Assembly (NCBI GenBank): GCA_964596925.1
Contig: CAZQWQ010000028.1
Span: 62,001 to 126,000, forward strand
Direction of reading: 5' to 3'
Source: DASTHG01 sp964596925
GTDB taxonomy: Bacteria > Gemmatimonadota > Gemmatimonadetes > Gemmatimonadales > GWC2-71-9
DNA: 64,000 nt
Below the pieces are notes generated by a model that had not been told where the DNA came from, made no database searches, and saw only the letters and a program-made list of their open reading frames with translations. Position 1 is the stretch's first letter; the number at the start of each line of letters is the position of its first letter. Of the stretch, positions 8,431 to 17,000 are shown one piece after another. The position numbers were made by a program, and so were the translations under genes.

Positions 8431-9567
8431 CTAGCCTCGCTTTCGCGCGGGGACCCAGCGACGGTCCATGTGCCCCACGTATTCGGCGCGGGGTCGGATG
8501 AGCCGGTTGTCGGCGTGTTGCTCGAGCACGTGCGCGCACCAACCGCTCACCCGGCTCACGGCGAAGATCGGCGTGTAGAGATCGAGCGGAATGCCCATGA
8601 CGTAGTACATCGACGCCGAATAGAAGTCGACGTTGCAATACAACCCCTTCTCCCGTTTCATCACGTCCTCGATAATGCGCTGCATCGCGGACCATTGCGG
8701 CTGGCCCGCCGTGCGCCCCAGCTCCTCGGCCATGCGCCGGAGGTGCGCCGCCCGCGGATCCTCGGTGCGGTACACGCGGTGGCCGAAACCCATGATCTTG
8801 CGCTTCTGGGCCAGCGCCTCGCGAATCCACGTTTCGGCGCGCTCGGGAGTCTGAATCTCGAGCAGCATTTTCATCACTTCTGTGTTCGCCCCGCCATGCA
8901 GCGGGCCCGCCAGCGCCGCGATCGCCCCGGTGACGGCCCCGTGCACGTCCGCCAGTGTCGCCGCGATGACGCGCGCGGCGAACGTCGACGCGTTCAGCTC
9001 GTGATCGGCGTGCAGGATGAGCGCGACGTCGAACGCGTGCTCGGCGTCCTTGTCCGGCACGTCCCCGGACACCATGTAGAGGAAATTGGCCGCGAGCGAC
9101 AGGCCGCGGCGTGGGGAAAGCGGATTCTGGTCGTTGCGCAGCCGGTGGAACATGGCCACCATCGTCGGTAGCTGCGCGATGAGCCGCATCGCCTTGCGCG
9201 ACTCCGCTTCGCGGCTGTTGTTGCCGCGATCTGGATCGACGAACACCGACGCGCTGAGAGCCGTGCGCAGCACATCCGTCGGGTTGGCGGTGACCGGCGC
9301 GTCGCGAATCACGCGCTGCACGACCCGATCGAGCTTTTGCATCCCCTTGAGATCCGCCGTGAATCCCTTGAGCTGGTCCCGCGCGGGCAGGTCGCCGTAC
9401 AGGAGCAGGTAGGCCGTCTCCTCGAACGTCGCATGGTCGGCCAGGTCGTTGATGTCGTAGCCGCGATAGATCAGCCGTCCTTCCTCGCCGAACACATAGC
9501 AAATCGACGACTCGTTGGCGACGACCCCTTCCAACCCGCGGACGGCTTGATCGGTCACGCTGGACAT
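8431..9567 (-). CDS. gltA: Citrate synthase
   Basis: 378 residues, the short dimeric type. It condenses acetyl-CoA with oxaloacetate. Visible landmarks are GRLIYRGYDINDLA near the N-terminus, the catalytic His region LHGGANTEVMKML, the second His in GFGHRVYRTEDPRA, and the Asp-bearing CNVDFYSASMYYVMG. The start is the ATG at 9567 (MSSVTDQAVRGLEG), because the longer reading frame upstream is Arg-rich with no similarity. 2-Methylcitrate synthases look alike, but the neighbouring icd favours a TCA role. First gene of gltA-icd-pepA-TonB-receptor-like. Confidence 0.92.
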   Translation of the reverse strand: MSSVTDQAVRGLEGVVANESSICYVFGEEGRLIYRGYDINDLADHATFEETAYLLLYGDLPARDQLKGFTADLKGMQKLDRVVQRVIRDAPVTANPTDVLRTALSASVFVDPDRGNNSREAESRKAMRLIAQLPTMVAMFHRLRNDQNPLSPRRGLSLAANFLYMVSGDVPDKDAEHAFDVALILHADHELNASTFAARVIAATLADVHGAVTGAIAALAGPLHGGANTEVMKMLLEIQTPERAETWIREALAQKRKIMGFGHRVYRTEDPRAAHLRRMAEELGRTAGQPQWSAMQRIIEDVMKREKGLYCNVDFYSASMYYVMGIPLDLYTPIFAVSRVSGWCAHVLEQHADNRLIRPRAEYVGHMDRRWVPARKRG

Positions 9568-9635
9568 GGCGGCGGAACACCTGTGACGTTGAGGTAAGCT
9601 CCGGAAACGGTGCAGTTTACACAGGCCGCCCCGGG

Positions 9636-9665
9636 TTGCGCCAGCGGTCGCCACCGCCTTACACT
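9636..9665 (+). promoter_or_regulatory. Candidate promoter of the 9.7-12.3 kb cassette
   Basis: TTGCGC (9636-9641), an 18-base spacer and TACACT (9660-9665) on the plus strand. The -10 matches consensus at four of six positions; the -35 is poor. The -10 ends 9 bases before the ATG at 9675, which would give an almost leaderless transcript. Confidence 0.35.
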
Positions 9666-9674
9666 GTTGGTGCA

Positions 9675-10031
9675 ATGCGATTCGGACTGCGTCCGTTCCG
9701 CCGGTTGATCGTCCTCGCGCTTCCTTGCTGGCTCGCGGCGGGCCCGCTTGCAGTCGTCGTACGCAGCCTCGCCCTCTGCCGCCACGACGAGGCGGTCCAT
9801 CAACACCAGGGGCATGATGCACAGCACGCCGACGGGCCCTGCTACTGCGACCAAATGTCGGGCGGCCTGCACACTGCCCTCACGGCCACGGAGGCGACTC
9901 CGGCCCCGGCGACGACCGCCGTCCCCGCGCTCGACATTCGCTACATCGATGTGCTGGTAGTCCACGCCGCCCTTCCCACCTCCCACACCCGAGCGCCGAC
10001 TCCGCCCCCTCCGAACGGTCAACTCGCCTAG
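9675..10031 (+). CDS. Small secreted His/Cys-rich protein, possible metal binder
   Basis: 118 residues. It has a signal-peptide-like N-terminus (basic MRFGLRPFRR, then a hydrophobic run to about residue 29). A dense cluster of potential metal ligands follows: Cys35, His37, His42, His44, His47, His51, Cys56, Cys58 and Met61. The C-terminal half is Ala/Pro/Thr-rich and ends in a poly-Pro tract. I do not recognise a named family; small secreted proteins of this style occur beside metal transport genes. It lies 47 bases before the porin gene and starts the cassette. The ATG has no Shine-Dalgarno but has a -10-like TACACT 9 bases upstream. Binding of copper or another soft metal is an inference. 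Confidence 0.6.
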   Translation: MRFGLRPFRRLIVLALPCWLAAGPLAVVVRSLALCRHDEAVHQHQGHDAQHADGPCYCDQMSGGLHTALTATEATPAPATTAVPALDIRYIDVLVVHAALPTSHTRAPTPPPPNGQLA

Positions 10032-10078
10032 CGCCCGTATGGTTCGCTCACAATTCGCGCTTTTTCGGAGGAAGCACC

Positions 10079-11158
10079 ATGCGTGTCACGCTCTGGTGCG
10101 CCCTGGCGTGTGGCGTTGTCGAAATTGCCGCCGCCCAGGACAGCACAGTCTCGTTTCAGGAAGCTCGCGCCGTCACGGTCAGCGGGTTCGCCGTCGGCAC
10201 CTACGATTGGGATCGCAACGCCCGTACCAACACCTTCGCCGGCTCGAAAATCGCCCTCAGTCTGTTTCGACCCTGGTCGGACAACTTGTACGTGTTTGGC
10301 CAACTCACCACGAGCCTGATCGCGGACGAAGTGACCGGCGAGCCGGCCACCGAAATCGAGATCGACAATCTCATCGTGAGCTGGACGCCGCCCGGCACGA
10401 GTTCGTGGGCCTTCACGTTCGGCCGCTTTGACGCGCCGATCGGATTCGAGCGCGACGACGAGCCGCTGAACCTGCTCCCTACCAACTCCCTCAACTTCGA
10501 ATTCGCCCGACCCGCCAAGCTCACCGGCGCCATTGCCCGCTACGTGGCCACACCTTCCATCGCCATGGCGGCGTATGTGGCGAACGGGTGGCACGTGGAG
10601 CTCGACAACAACCGCGGCAAGACCGCGGCGCTGCGCCTGGACCTGCTCCCCGCCGAAGGACTCGCCATCGGGTTGAACGCGATGTACGGGCCCGAGGTGG
10701 CGGGCACCGATGCCCAGCAGCGCACCCTGCTCGCCCTGGACGCCACCTTCCAACCCATCTCCCGGTTCATCTTCGGCCTCGAGGTGAACCACGGCCGCCA
10801 GCTCGTAGGCAGCGGGGCGACGAGCACCTGGACCGGTGCCGCCGGCACAGCGTTCTGGCGCCTGGGGAAGTCGGTCGGGGTGACGGTGCGCGGCGAAACG
10901 CTTTGCGACGAGGACGGCACGGCTACCGGCGCTGCGCAGACCCTGCAATCGCTGACGATCTCGCCCTGGTATTTCTACCGGGAGGCCCAGGAAGGAATCT
11001 TCTCGACCATCGAGCGCACCTCGTTCCGGCTCCCCGCGTTCTCGCTGCGGCCGGCCGTGCGAATCGATCACTCGAATCAACCCGTGTTTGAGACAGCGAA
11101 CGGCAGCTTCCGGGATACGAATCTCCGGGGCATCCTCGAGCTTGTGTACGTCTTCTAA
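10079..11158 (+). CDS. OmpL-like putative beta-barrel porin (bbp2 type)
   Basis: 359 residues. It has a short signal peptide (MRVTLWCALACGVVEIAAA) and then alternating hydrophobic beta-strands to a C-terminal Phe (ILELVYVF), typical of an outer-membrane barrel. The segment FTFGRFDAPIGFERDDEPLNLLPTNS near 121-146 resembles the conserved part of the putative beta-barrel porin-2 (OmpL-like) family. The start is an ATG with a strong Shine-Dalgarno (GGAGGAAG). It sits between a His/Cys-rich secreted protein and a membrane protein, so it probably supplies the outer-membrane pore of the same system. The solute is unknown. Confidence 0.75.
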   Translation: MRVTLWCALACGVVEIAAAQDSTVSFQEARAVTVSGFAVGTYDWDRNARTNTFAGSKIALSLFRPWSDNLYVFGQLTTSLIADEVTGEPATEIEIDNLIVSWTPPGTSSWAFTFGRFDAPIGFERDDEPLNLLPTNSLNFEFARPAKLTGAIARYVATPSIAMAAYVANGWHVELDNNRGKTAALRLDLLPAEGLAIGLNAMYGPEVAGTDAQQRTLLALDATFQPISRFIFGLEVNHGRQLVGSGATSTWTGAAGTAFWRLGKSVGVTVRGETLCDEDGTATGAAQTLQSLTISPWYFYREAQEGIFSTIERTSFRLPAFSLRPAVRIDHSNQPVFETANGSFRDTNLRGILELVYVF

Positions 11159-11167
11159 GGAGTGGGC

Positions 11168-11728
11168 ATGCTTTACGACCTCGCCCGGGCGGACACGCGG
11201 CTGAAATGGCTGGTGACCTGCCTGCTCGCCACGTTCGGCGTGGCCTATCTGTTCGGCGGCTGGATGGTCGCGCTCTATGCCGGGTTCACCCCGGCGAACG
11301 TCGCTCGGACGTACACCGAACCGACGGCGGCCGCGGCCCCGGAGTCCACGATGATGGTCGAGCACCCCATGCAGATGACCGAGTTTGACGCCGCCGACAC
11401 AGCGGGACCTCACCTGGTCGATACCAAGCTGCTGGTCCAGGATACGCACGTGCATGTCCCCATGTACGGGGTGATTGCGGGCCTGCTGTCGCTCGTGGTG
11501 CTCGGCCTGGGCGTTTCACGGCGCGCGGGGTTCACGTTGATCACGCTGCTCTTCGCCGCGCCTTGGCTGGATTTCGCCGGGATGTGGCTCACCAAACTCG
11601 CATCGCCCGGTTTCGCAGTGCTGACGGTCGCCGGGGGCTGGGCCATGGGGCTCGGCTACACCGTCGTGACCCTGCTCGCACTACGCCGCATGTGGCTGAT
11701 GCCGAAAGAAGAAAGGACCGCCCGATGA
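11168..11728 (+). CDS. Four-helix membrane protein of unknown function
   Basis: 186 residues. Four hydrophobic segments are seen at about 14-37, 98-116, 120-141 and 146-173. Between the first two lies a Met/His-bearing hydrophilic loop (62-97, with MMVEHPMQM and QDTHVHVPMY), probably periplasmic. The ATG at 11168 follows AAGGAG by 5 bases; a GTG two codons upstream lies inside that ribosome-binding site and is rejected. The gene overlaps the next one by 4 bases. I do not recognise the family. The Met/His loop and the FMN-binding-like neighbour suggest a metal- or electron-handling membrane component, which is inference. Confidence 0.7.
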   Translation: MLYDLARADTRLKWLVTCLLATFGVAYLFGGWMVALYAGFTPANVARTYTEPTAAAAPESTMMVEHPMQMTEFDAADTAGPHLVDTKLLVQDTHVHVPMYGVIAGLLSLVVLGLGVSRRAGFTLITLLFAAPWLDFAGMWLTKLASPGFAVLTVAGGWAMGLGYTVVTLLALRRMWLMPKEERTAR

Positions 11729-12300
11729 CCAAACTGCTGTTGAGCGCCGCTGTGGCGCTGCTCCACATCACTCCGACGGTCGTGCTGATCAAACGGGAAG
11801 ATGCGGTGAGACGTATCCTGCCGACGGCCACGGCGTTCACCGCCCGCGAGATCCGCCTGAGCGACGCCGACGCGCACCGGCTGCACGAGGCGCTCGATTG
11901 GGGTCCCGACGACGGCGTCCTGACTCTCTACACGGGGCGCAACGACCGCGATGTCGTCGGCGCGCTCGTGTTCATGCGGGTGGACACACCCCACGGTCCC
12001 ATCGAGGTCGCAGTGGGATTCAACCCCGGCGGGGCCATCACGCAGGTCGCCGTGACTAAGGCAACCACGGAGACCAAGGCGTGGGTACTGCAAGCTGTAC
12101 GCTCCGGGGTGCTCGACGGCTACGTCGGGCTGACACCGGCACGCGCGGACGTTCAACGACTGGTGAAGACCCCGGCGCTCCCGGGTGGAACGGAGGCGTA
12201 TCGGAGGAAGGTCGGCCGAATGGCCGGATTCATGCTCGAGCAGATCGACAAGGGCGTCGCCCGCGCCCGCGTGGCCTATGGCTGGTTCTACCGGTCCTAG
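11725..12300 (+). CDS. FMN-binding-domain-like exported protein
   Basis: 191 residues. It starts with a hydrophobic segment (residues 3-22, signal or anchor). Residues 60-125 (LTLYTGRNDRDVVGALVF ... VAVGFNPGGAITQVAV) resemble the FMN-binding fold of the RnfG/NosR type, where the domain carries covalent FMN in periplasmic electron transfer. The threonine flavinylation motif (S/TGAT) is not clearly present; TKATTETKAW near 111-120 is the nearest region. The ATG overlaps the membrane-protein stop by 4 bases. The TAG stop is shared with the convergent GGDEF gene (CTAG). Most likely the redox partner of the four-helix protein. Confidence 0.6.
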   Translation: MTKLLLSAAVALLHITPTVVLIKREDAVRRILPTATAFTAREIRLSDADAHRLHEALDWGPDDGVLTLYTGRNDRDVVGALVFMRVDTPHGPIEVAVGFNPGGAITQVAVTKATTETKAWVLQAVRSGVLDGYVGLTPARADVQRLVKTPALPGGTEAYRRKVGRMAGFMLEQIDKGVARARVAYGWFYRS

Positions 12301-13532
12301 GCCTGCGCGGCAGGCGGCTCCTCGGCCACCTGCTGGGGGCCGACCACGGCGTTCCGTCCGGCGTGCTTCGCCTCGTACAGCCGCATGTCGGCTTGATTGA
12401 GGACCTCGAACCCGTCGACGCCGTCGGCCGGGAGGCTAGCGACCCCGGCGGAGATCGTGACCGGGACCGTTTGTTGCCGTCCCTTGGCCCCGGCCACAAT
12501 CGGCGGGACGCGCTGCCGAATCTTCTCCCCCCGCGCTACCGCGATTTCGGGCAGCGTTTCGGGGAACAACACCACGAACTCGTCACCGCCGTAGCGCGCC
12601 ACGGTTTCTCCCTGGCGCACCGATTGCTTGATCGCGGCAGCCACGGCCTTGAGGGCCTCGTCGCCGGCAGCGTGACCCCAGGTGTCGTTGAACGACTTGA
12701 ATTGGTCCACGTCGAGCATCAGGACCGATAGGGGCCGTCCGTACCGGCGCGCGCGAAACGTGGCGTCCTTGAGCAGGTCCTCGAAAATCCCGCGATTGAG
12801 CAAGCCGGTGAGCTTGTCGCGAGCCGACAGCCACTGTAGCTCCCGGGTGCGCAGCACGAGCGTCGTGCTGACGGCGCCCGCGATGATGAGCAGGATCAGA
12901 CGGGACACCTGATCACTCCAGCTGAACGCGCCATACTCGCCCCCCGCCGCCGCTAGCCCGGCGAGCGGCCAGCGCAGCCACGCCACGACGACGATGGCCA
13001 GGTACTCGAACACCGCCACCGCCCCAGTGACGGCGCAGATCCGAGGATCGAATCGCAGCGCCGCTGCCCCGATGGCGACAAAATAGACGAGAAAGACCAC
13101 CCGACTGTTCACTGCGGTGAGCGGCTGGTGCAACACGAGGAACGTGCACAGCACCGCGCTCACCAGCGTTACGTCCAGGAGGCTCGTCGCAAAACCAAGC
13201 TTCGGTTCGTACACCCGTCCACGCGCGACGCGATACGCGACCGCGGCCGCGATTACGGCGAGTCCTGCCGCGGCGAGCCCCACGTACACTTCGCGCACAC
13301 CGGGGCGCTGCAGCCTGTCGAGCACGGGAACCAACATCACGAGCAGCGTCAACACGAGACGCGTACGGGCGACCAACACCTCCCCGGCTGCTCCCGCTGC
13401 GATCAACACCGGAACCGGTGTCGCCCAGAATTCGCGCCACCGGCTGGGCTTCATCGGGAAATCCAGCATGGGCCGGGAGAAGCGGGCCGCGGAGGGACGA
13501 CGCGGCTCGGGTATGGACTGCGGGGCGGTCAT
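12297..13532 (-). CDS. Membrane-bound GGDEF diguanylate cyclase
   Basis: 411 residues. An N-terminal part (about 35-230) has several hydrophobic helices and acts as a membrane sensor. A GGDEF domain follows (about 240-400) that makes cyclic di-GMP from two GTP. The active-site motif is ARYGGDEFVVLFPE, so it should be catalytically competent. The product-inhibition site five residues upstream is RQGE instead of RxxD, so feedback may be weakened. A minus-strand TAGATT ends 7 bases before the ATG with no Shine-Dalgarno, so the message may be leaderless. It is convergent with the FMN-binding-like gene. The sensed signal is unknown. Confidence 0.9.
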   Translation of the reverse strand: MTAPQSIPEPRRPSAARFSRPMLDFPMKPSRWREFWATPVPVLIAAGAAGEVLVARTRLVLTLLVMLVPVLDRLQRPGVREVYVGLAAAGLAVIAAAVAYRVARGRVYEPKLGFATSLLDVTLVSAVLCTFLVLHQPLTAVNSRVVFLVYFVAIGAAALRFDPRICAVTGAVAVFEYLAIVVVAWLRWPLAGLAAAGGEYGAFSWSDQVSRLILLIIAGAVSTTLVLRTRELQWLSARDKLTGLLNRGIFEDLLKDATFRARRYGRPLSVLMLDVDQFKSFNDTWGHAAGDEALKAVAAAIKQSVRQGETVARYGGDEFVVLFPETLPEIAVARGEKIRQRVPPIVAGAKGRQQTVPVTISAGVASLPADGVDGFEVLNQADMRLYEAKHAGRNAVVGPQQVAEEPPAAQA

Positions 13533-13557
13533 CCGGGGGAATCTACCGGAACACGTG

Positions 13558-13920
13558 CTATGCGCTTAGCGGGTAGGGTTCGTTCCAGGCCACCTCGAAC
13601 AACCCGTTGCAACGGGTGCAACGCATATTCACGGGGTGGCCTTCGATCGGAGAGCGACCACGGCAACCGGGGCAAACGGCGTAGCGCTCACCCCAGCTCG
13701 AAGGGATGCGCGTGGAGTTGCGCGGCGCCGCCACGATCGTCCAGCGCGTCGGTGGCGCCTGGACGATCTGCAGCAATGTCCGAGCGACGGTCAGCGGTCG
13801 CCGGTTGACCTCAACCACCGCCTCGAGCGGCCCGAGCCTCAGAATCCGGTACCAAGCCCCGCGTCGCAGCTTGACGTTCACATCGGTATGCAGGCGGGCC
13901 CATTGCTGGGGCGGCATCAT
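13558..13920 (-). CDS. Hypothetical protein with C-terminal zinc ribbon
   Basis: 120 residues with no signal peptide. The N-terminal 70 residues look like a compact beta-rich domain (KLRRGAWYRILRLGPLEAVVEVN). The C-terminus carries Cys83-x2-Cys86 and Cys101-x2-Cys104 (CPGC and CTRC), a typical zinc ribbon. It lies 25 bases upstream of the GGDEF gene, same strand, and 85 bases after the repeat lipoprotein gene. I do not recognise the family. The first of two ATGs at 13918-13920 is used. A nucleic-acid or protein-binding role is possible but unproven. Confidence 0.65.
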   Translation of the reverse strand: MMPPQQWARLHTDVNVKLRRGAWYRILRLGPLEAVVEVNRRPLTVARTLLQIVQAPPTRWTIVAAPRNSTRIPSSWGERYAVCPGCRGRSPIEGHPVNMRCTRCNGLFEVAWNEPYPLSA

Positions 13921-14005
13921 CGACCTCGCGCGCGCGAAAAAACGAGAAAGACGTCCAGAAGCTTGGCGCGGCTTCCCCTAACCCGTCAAGCCGTGATCCA
14001 CACGC

Positions 14006-17000
14006 TTACTGGATGGTGAAGCCGCTACTCTCTTTCGTCGGCAACCCGCTGGCCGAGGCCCCGAGCTTGTACGCGGTACCGATGAGGTTGATGCTCAGGT
14101 TCGAGAAGGTTGCCACCCCTTGGATCGCGGCCACGACCTTCGTGCCGGAAAGAACCGCCCCGGGGGCGCCCGTGCCGGCCACGATGGCCACCGTGATATT
14201 GCCCGTGAAGTTCTTGTCCACGTTGTTGAACTGATCGCGCGCGCTCACTTCCACCGCCGGGGTGATGCTCGCACCTGCCGCCGTCGCCGTCGGCTGCTGG
14301 CTGAACACGAGCTGCGTCGCCGGCGCCGCGACGATCACGAAACTGTTGCTGGTGCTGCCCGCGACCCCGGCGGCGGTGACCGACAGTTTGTAGCCGGTCC
14401 CAGCCTTGTCGATGTTGAGGTCGTTGAAGTTGACTACGCCGGCGACCGCGTTGCGGGTCTTCGTACCGGAGAGCACGGCTCCGTTCGCCCCTGTACCAGC
14501 CGTGATCATGATGGTCACAGCACCGGTGAAGCTCGTCACGGTTCCCCCAGTGCCATTCTGCGCCGTAACCTCCACCGACGGACTGATGTTCACCCCCGCA
14601 GTCGTGATACTCGGGTGGAACGTGAAGGCCAGGCTGGTCGACGCCGCCGCGGTGATGTTGAACGAGGAGCTGATGGTTCCCGCATAGCCCGCCGAAGTGG
14701 CTGTCAGGGTGTACCCGGTCCCCACGTTGTTGATGTTGAGTGTGGGGAACGAAGCGGCACCGGCGTTGATCGTCGCCGTGGTCGTCCCCGACAGCACGCC
14801 GCCCGAAGGATTGGTGCCAATCGCGACCGTGATGCTTCCGGAAATCCCGGAGACCCTGTTGCCCAAGGCATCCTGGACCGCGACCTGGACACCGGGGATG
14901 ATGAGCGCCCCCGCCGGTGTGTTACTGGGCTGGACGATGAACCCGAGTTGCGTCGGCGTCCCGGCGTTGATCGTGAACGTAGAGCTCGTGCCGGTCGCGA
15001 AGCCGTTCGCCGACGCCGCCAGCCGGTAGCCGCTCGACGACTTGTTGATGCTGAGGTTCGAGAACGTCGCCACGCCGGCGACCGCGGCCACGGTGGTCGT
15101 GCCGGAAAGCGTCGCCCCGGCGGCGCCGGTGCCGGCAGCGATCGCCACCGACACGTTGCCGACGAAGGTGGTGACCGTCGCCCCAGCGGCGTCCCGCGCG
15201 GTCACCTTGATCGCAGGCGTGATGGTCACCCCGGCGACCGTCGTGGTCGGCTGCACGGTGAAGACGAGCGTCGCCCCGGTGGTGATGTCGAACGAGGCGC
15301 TCGTGGCCGCCGTCAGTCCGGACCCCGTTGCCATCAACGTGTAGCCGTTCCCCGCCAAGTTGATGCTGAGGTTGGAGAAAGTGGCGACGCCGGCGACCGC
15401 TGCGACGACTTTCGTCCCCGAGAGGACGCTGCCAGGGGCCGGATTGGTCCCGAAGGCCACCGTCACATTGCTCGTGAAGCCCGTCGCCGTGTTGCCCAGG
15501 GCGTCCTGGGCCGTCACCTGCACCGCCGGTGTGATTGGCGCCAACGCCGCCGTCGAGACGGGCTGCACGGTGAAGGCGAGTTTGGTGGCTGCCCCGGCGG
15601 TGATGTTGAAGGCCGTGCTCGTCGCACCGGTCAACCCGGCCCGCGTCGCGGAAAGCGTGAAGCCGATGCCGGTCTTGTCGATCGTCAAGGTCGAGAAGGT
15701 GGCGACGCCCGCGACAGCGTTGACGACCTTGGTCCCGCCCAGAATCCCACCGGACGGATTCGTACCGATGGCCACGGTGATGCTGCTCGTGAAGCTGGTC
15801 ACCGTGTTCCCCAAGGCATCCTGCGCCGCGACCCTCACGGCGGGGGTGATGCTGCGCCCGGCAACCGTCGTGACCGGCTGCACGGTAAACCCAAGCATGG
15901 TCGCCGCACCCGCGGTGATCACGAAGGTGGAGCTGGTGCCGGCGCTCACGCCACTCGAGGTCGCGGCCAGTCTGTAGCCGGTGCCGCTCTTGTTGATATT
16001 GAGCGTGGAGAAGCTCGCGACTCCGCTGACCGCGCCGACCGTGAGCGTCCCCGATAGGACCGCGCCGCTCGTGCCCGTTCCGGACGCGATCGCCACCGTG
16101 ACACTACCGCTAAACGTCGGCACCGTATTCCCGGCCGCATCCTGTGCCGTCACCTGGATCGCCGGCGTGATGATCGCGCCGGCCGTCGTCGAGGCCGCGG
16201 GCGCCACGGTGAACACGAGCTGGCTCGCCGCGCCGACGACGATGTTGAACGTCGACGTCACGGCCGCCGTCGGTCCCGTCGCCGATGCGGACAGGGTGTA
16301 TCCGATGCCGGCCTTGTCGATCTTGAGGGTAGAGAAGGTGGCCACCCCTGCGACCGCAGCCACCGTCTTGGTGCCGCTCAGCGTGCCACTCGAGGGATTG
16401 GTGCCGAGGGCGACGGTCACGTTCGCGGTGAAGCTCGTCGCGACGTTCCCCAGGATGTCCAGCGCGGTCACCTCGACCGCGGGGGTGATGTTCTGGCCGG
16501 CGACGGTATTGGTCGGCTGCACGGTGATGGTGAGCAGGTCCGCCGCGCCGGCGTTGATGTTGAATGAGCCGCTCGTCGCCCCGCTGAACCCGCTGGCGCT
16601 GGCCGCCAGCGTATAGCCCGTTCCCGATTTGTCGATGCTGAGCGTAGAGAACGTCGCGACGCCGGCAACCGCGGTGGCGGTCGCAGTCCCGGAGAGCGTG
16701 CCGCTCCCCGGGTTCGTACCGATGGCGAGTGTGACGTCGCCCGTGAAGGTCGTCACCGTATTGCCACCGGCATCCTGCGCCGTCACCTCGACCGGCGCGA
16801 TCGTGGCCCCGGCCGTGGTCGCGGTGGGTTGCGCGGTGAACGCGAGCTGCGTCGCCGCCCCGACGGCGATGTCGAACGGATCGGAGATCGCGCCTGACAG
16901 CCCCGAGGCCGCGGCGGACAGGGTATAGCCCGTCCCGGCTTTGTCGATGTTGAGCGTCGAGAACGTGGCGATGCCGGCGACAGCCGCCACGGTCTTGGTG

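Noticed and set aside
10028..11455. Minus-strand open frame (475 codons) over the porin gene
   Set aside because: Antisense shadow without recognisable domains; the plus frame has a signal peptide, barrel pattern and ribosome-binding site.
14120..16057. Plus-strand open frame (645 codons) over the repeat lipoprotein
   Set aside because: Antisense shadow of the tandem repeats; its regularity only mirrors the repeats on the other strand.
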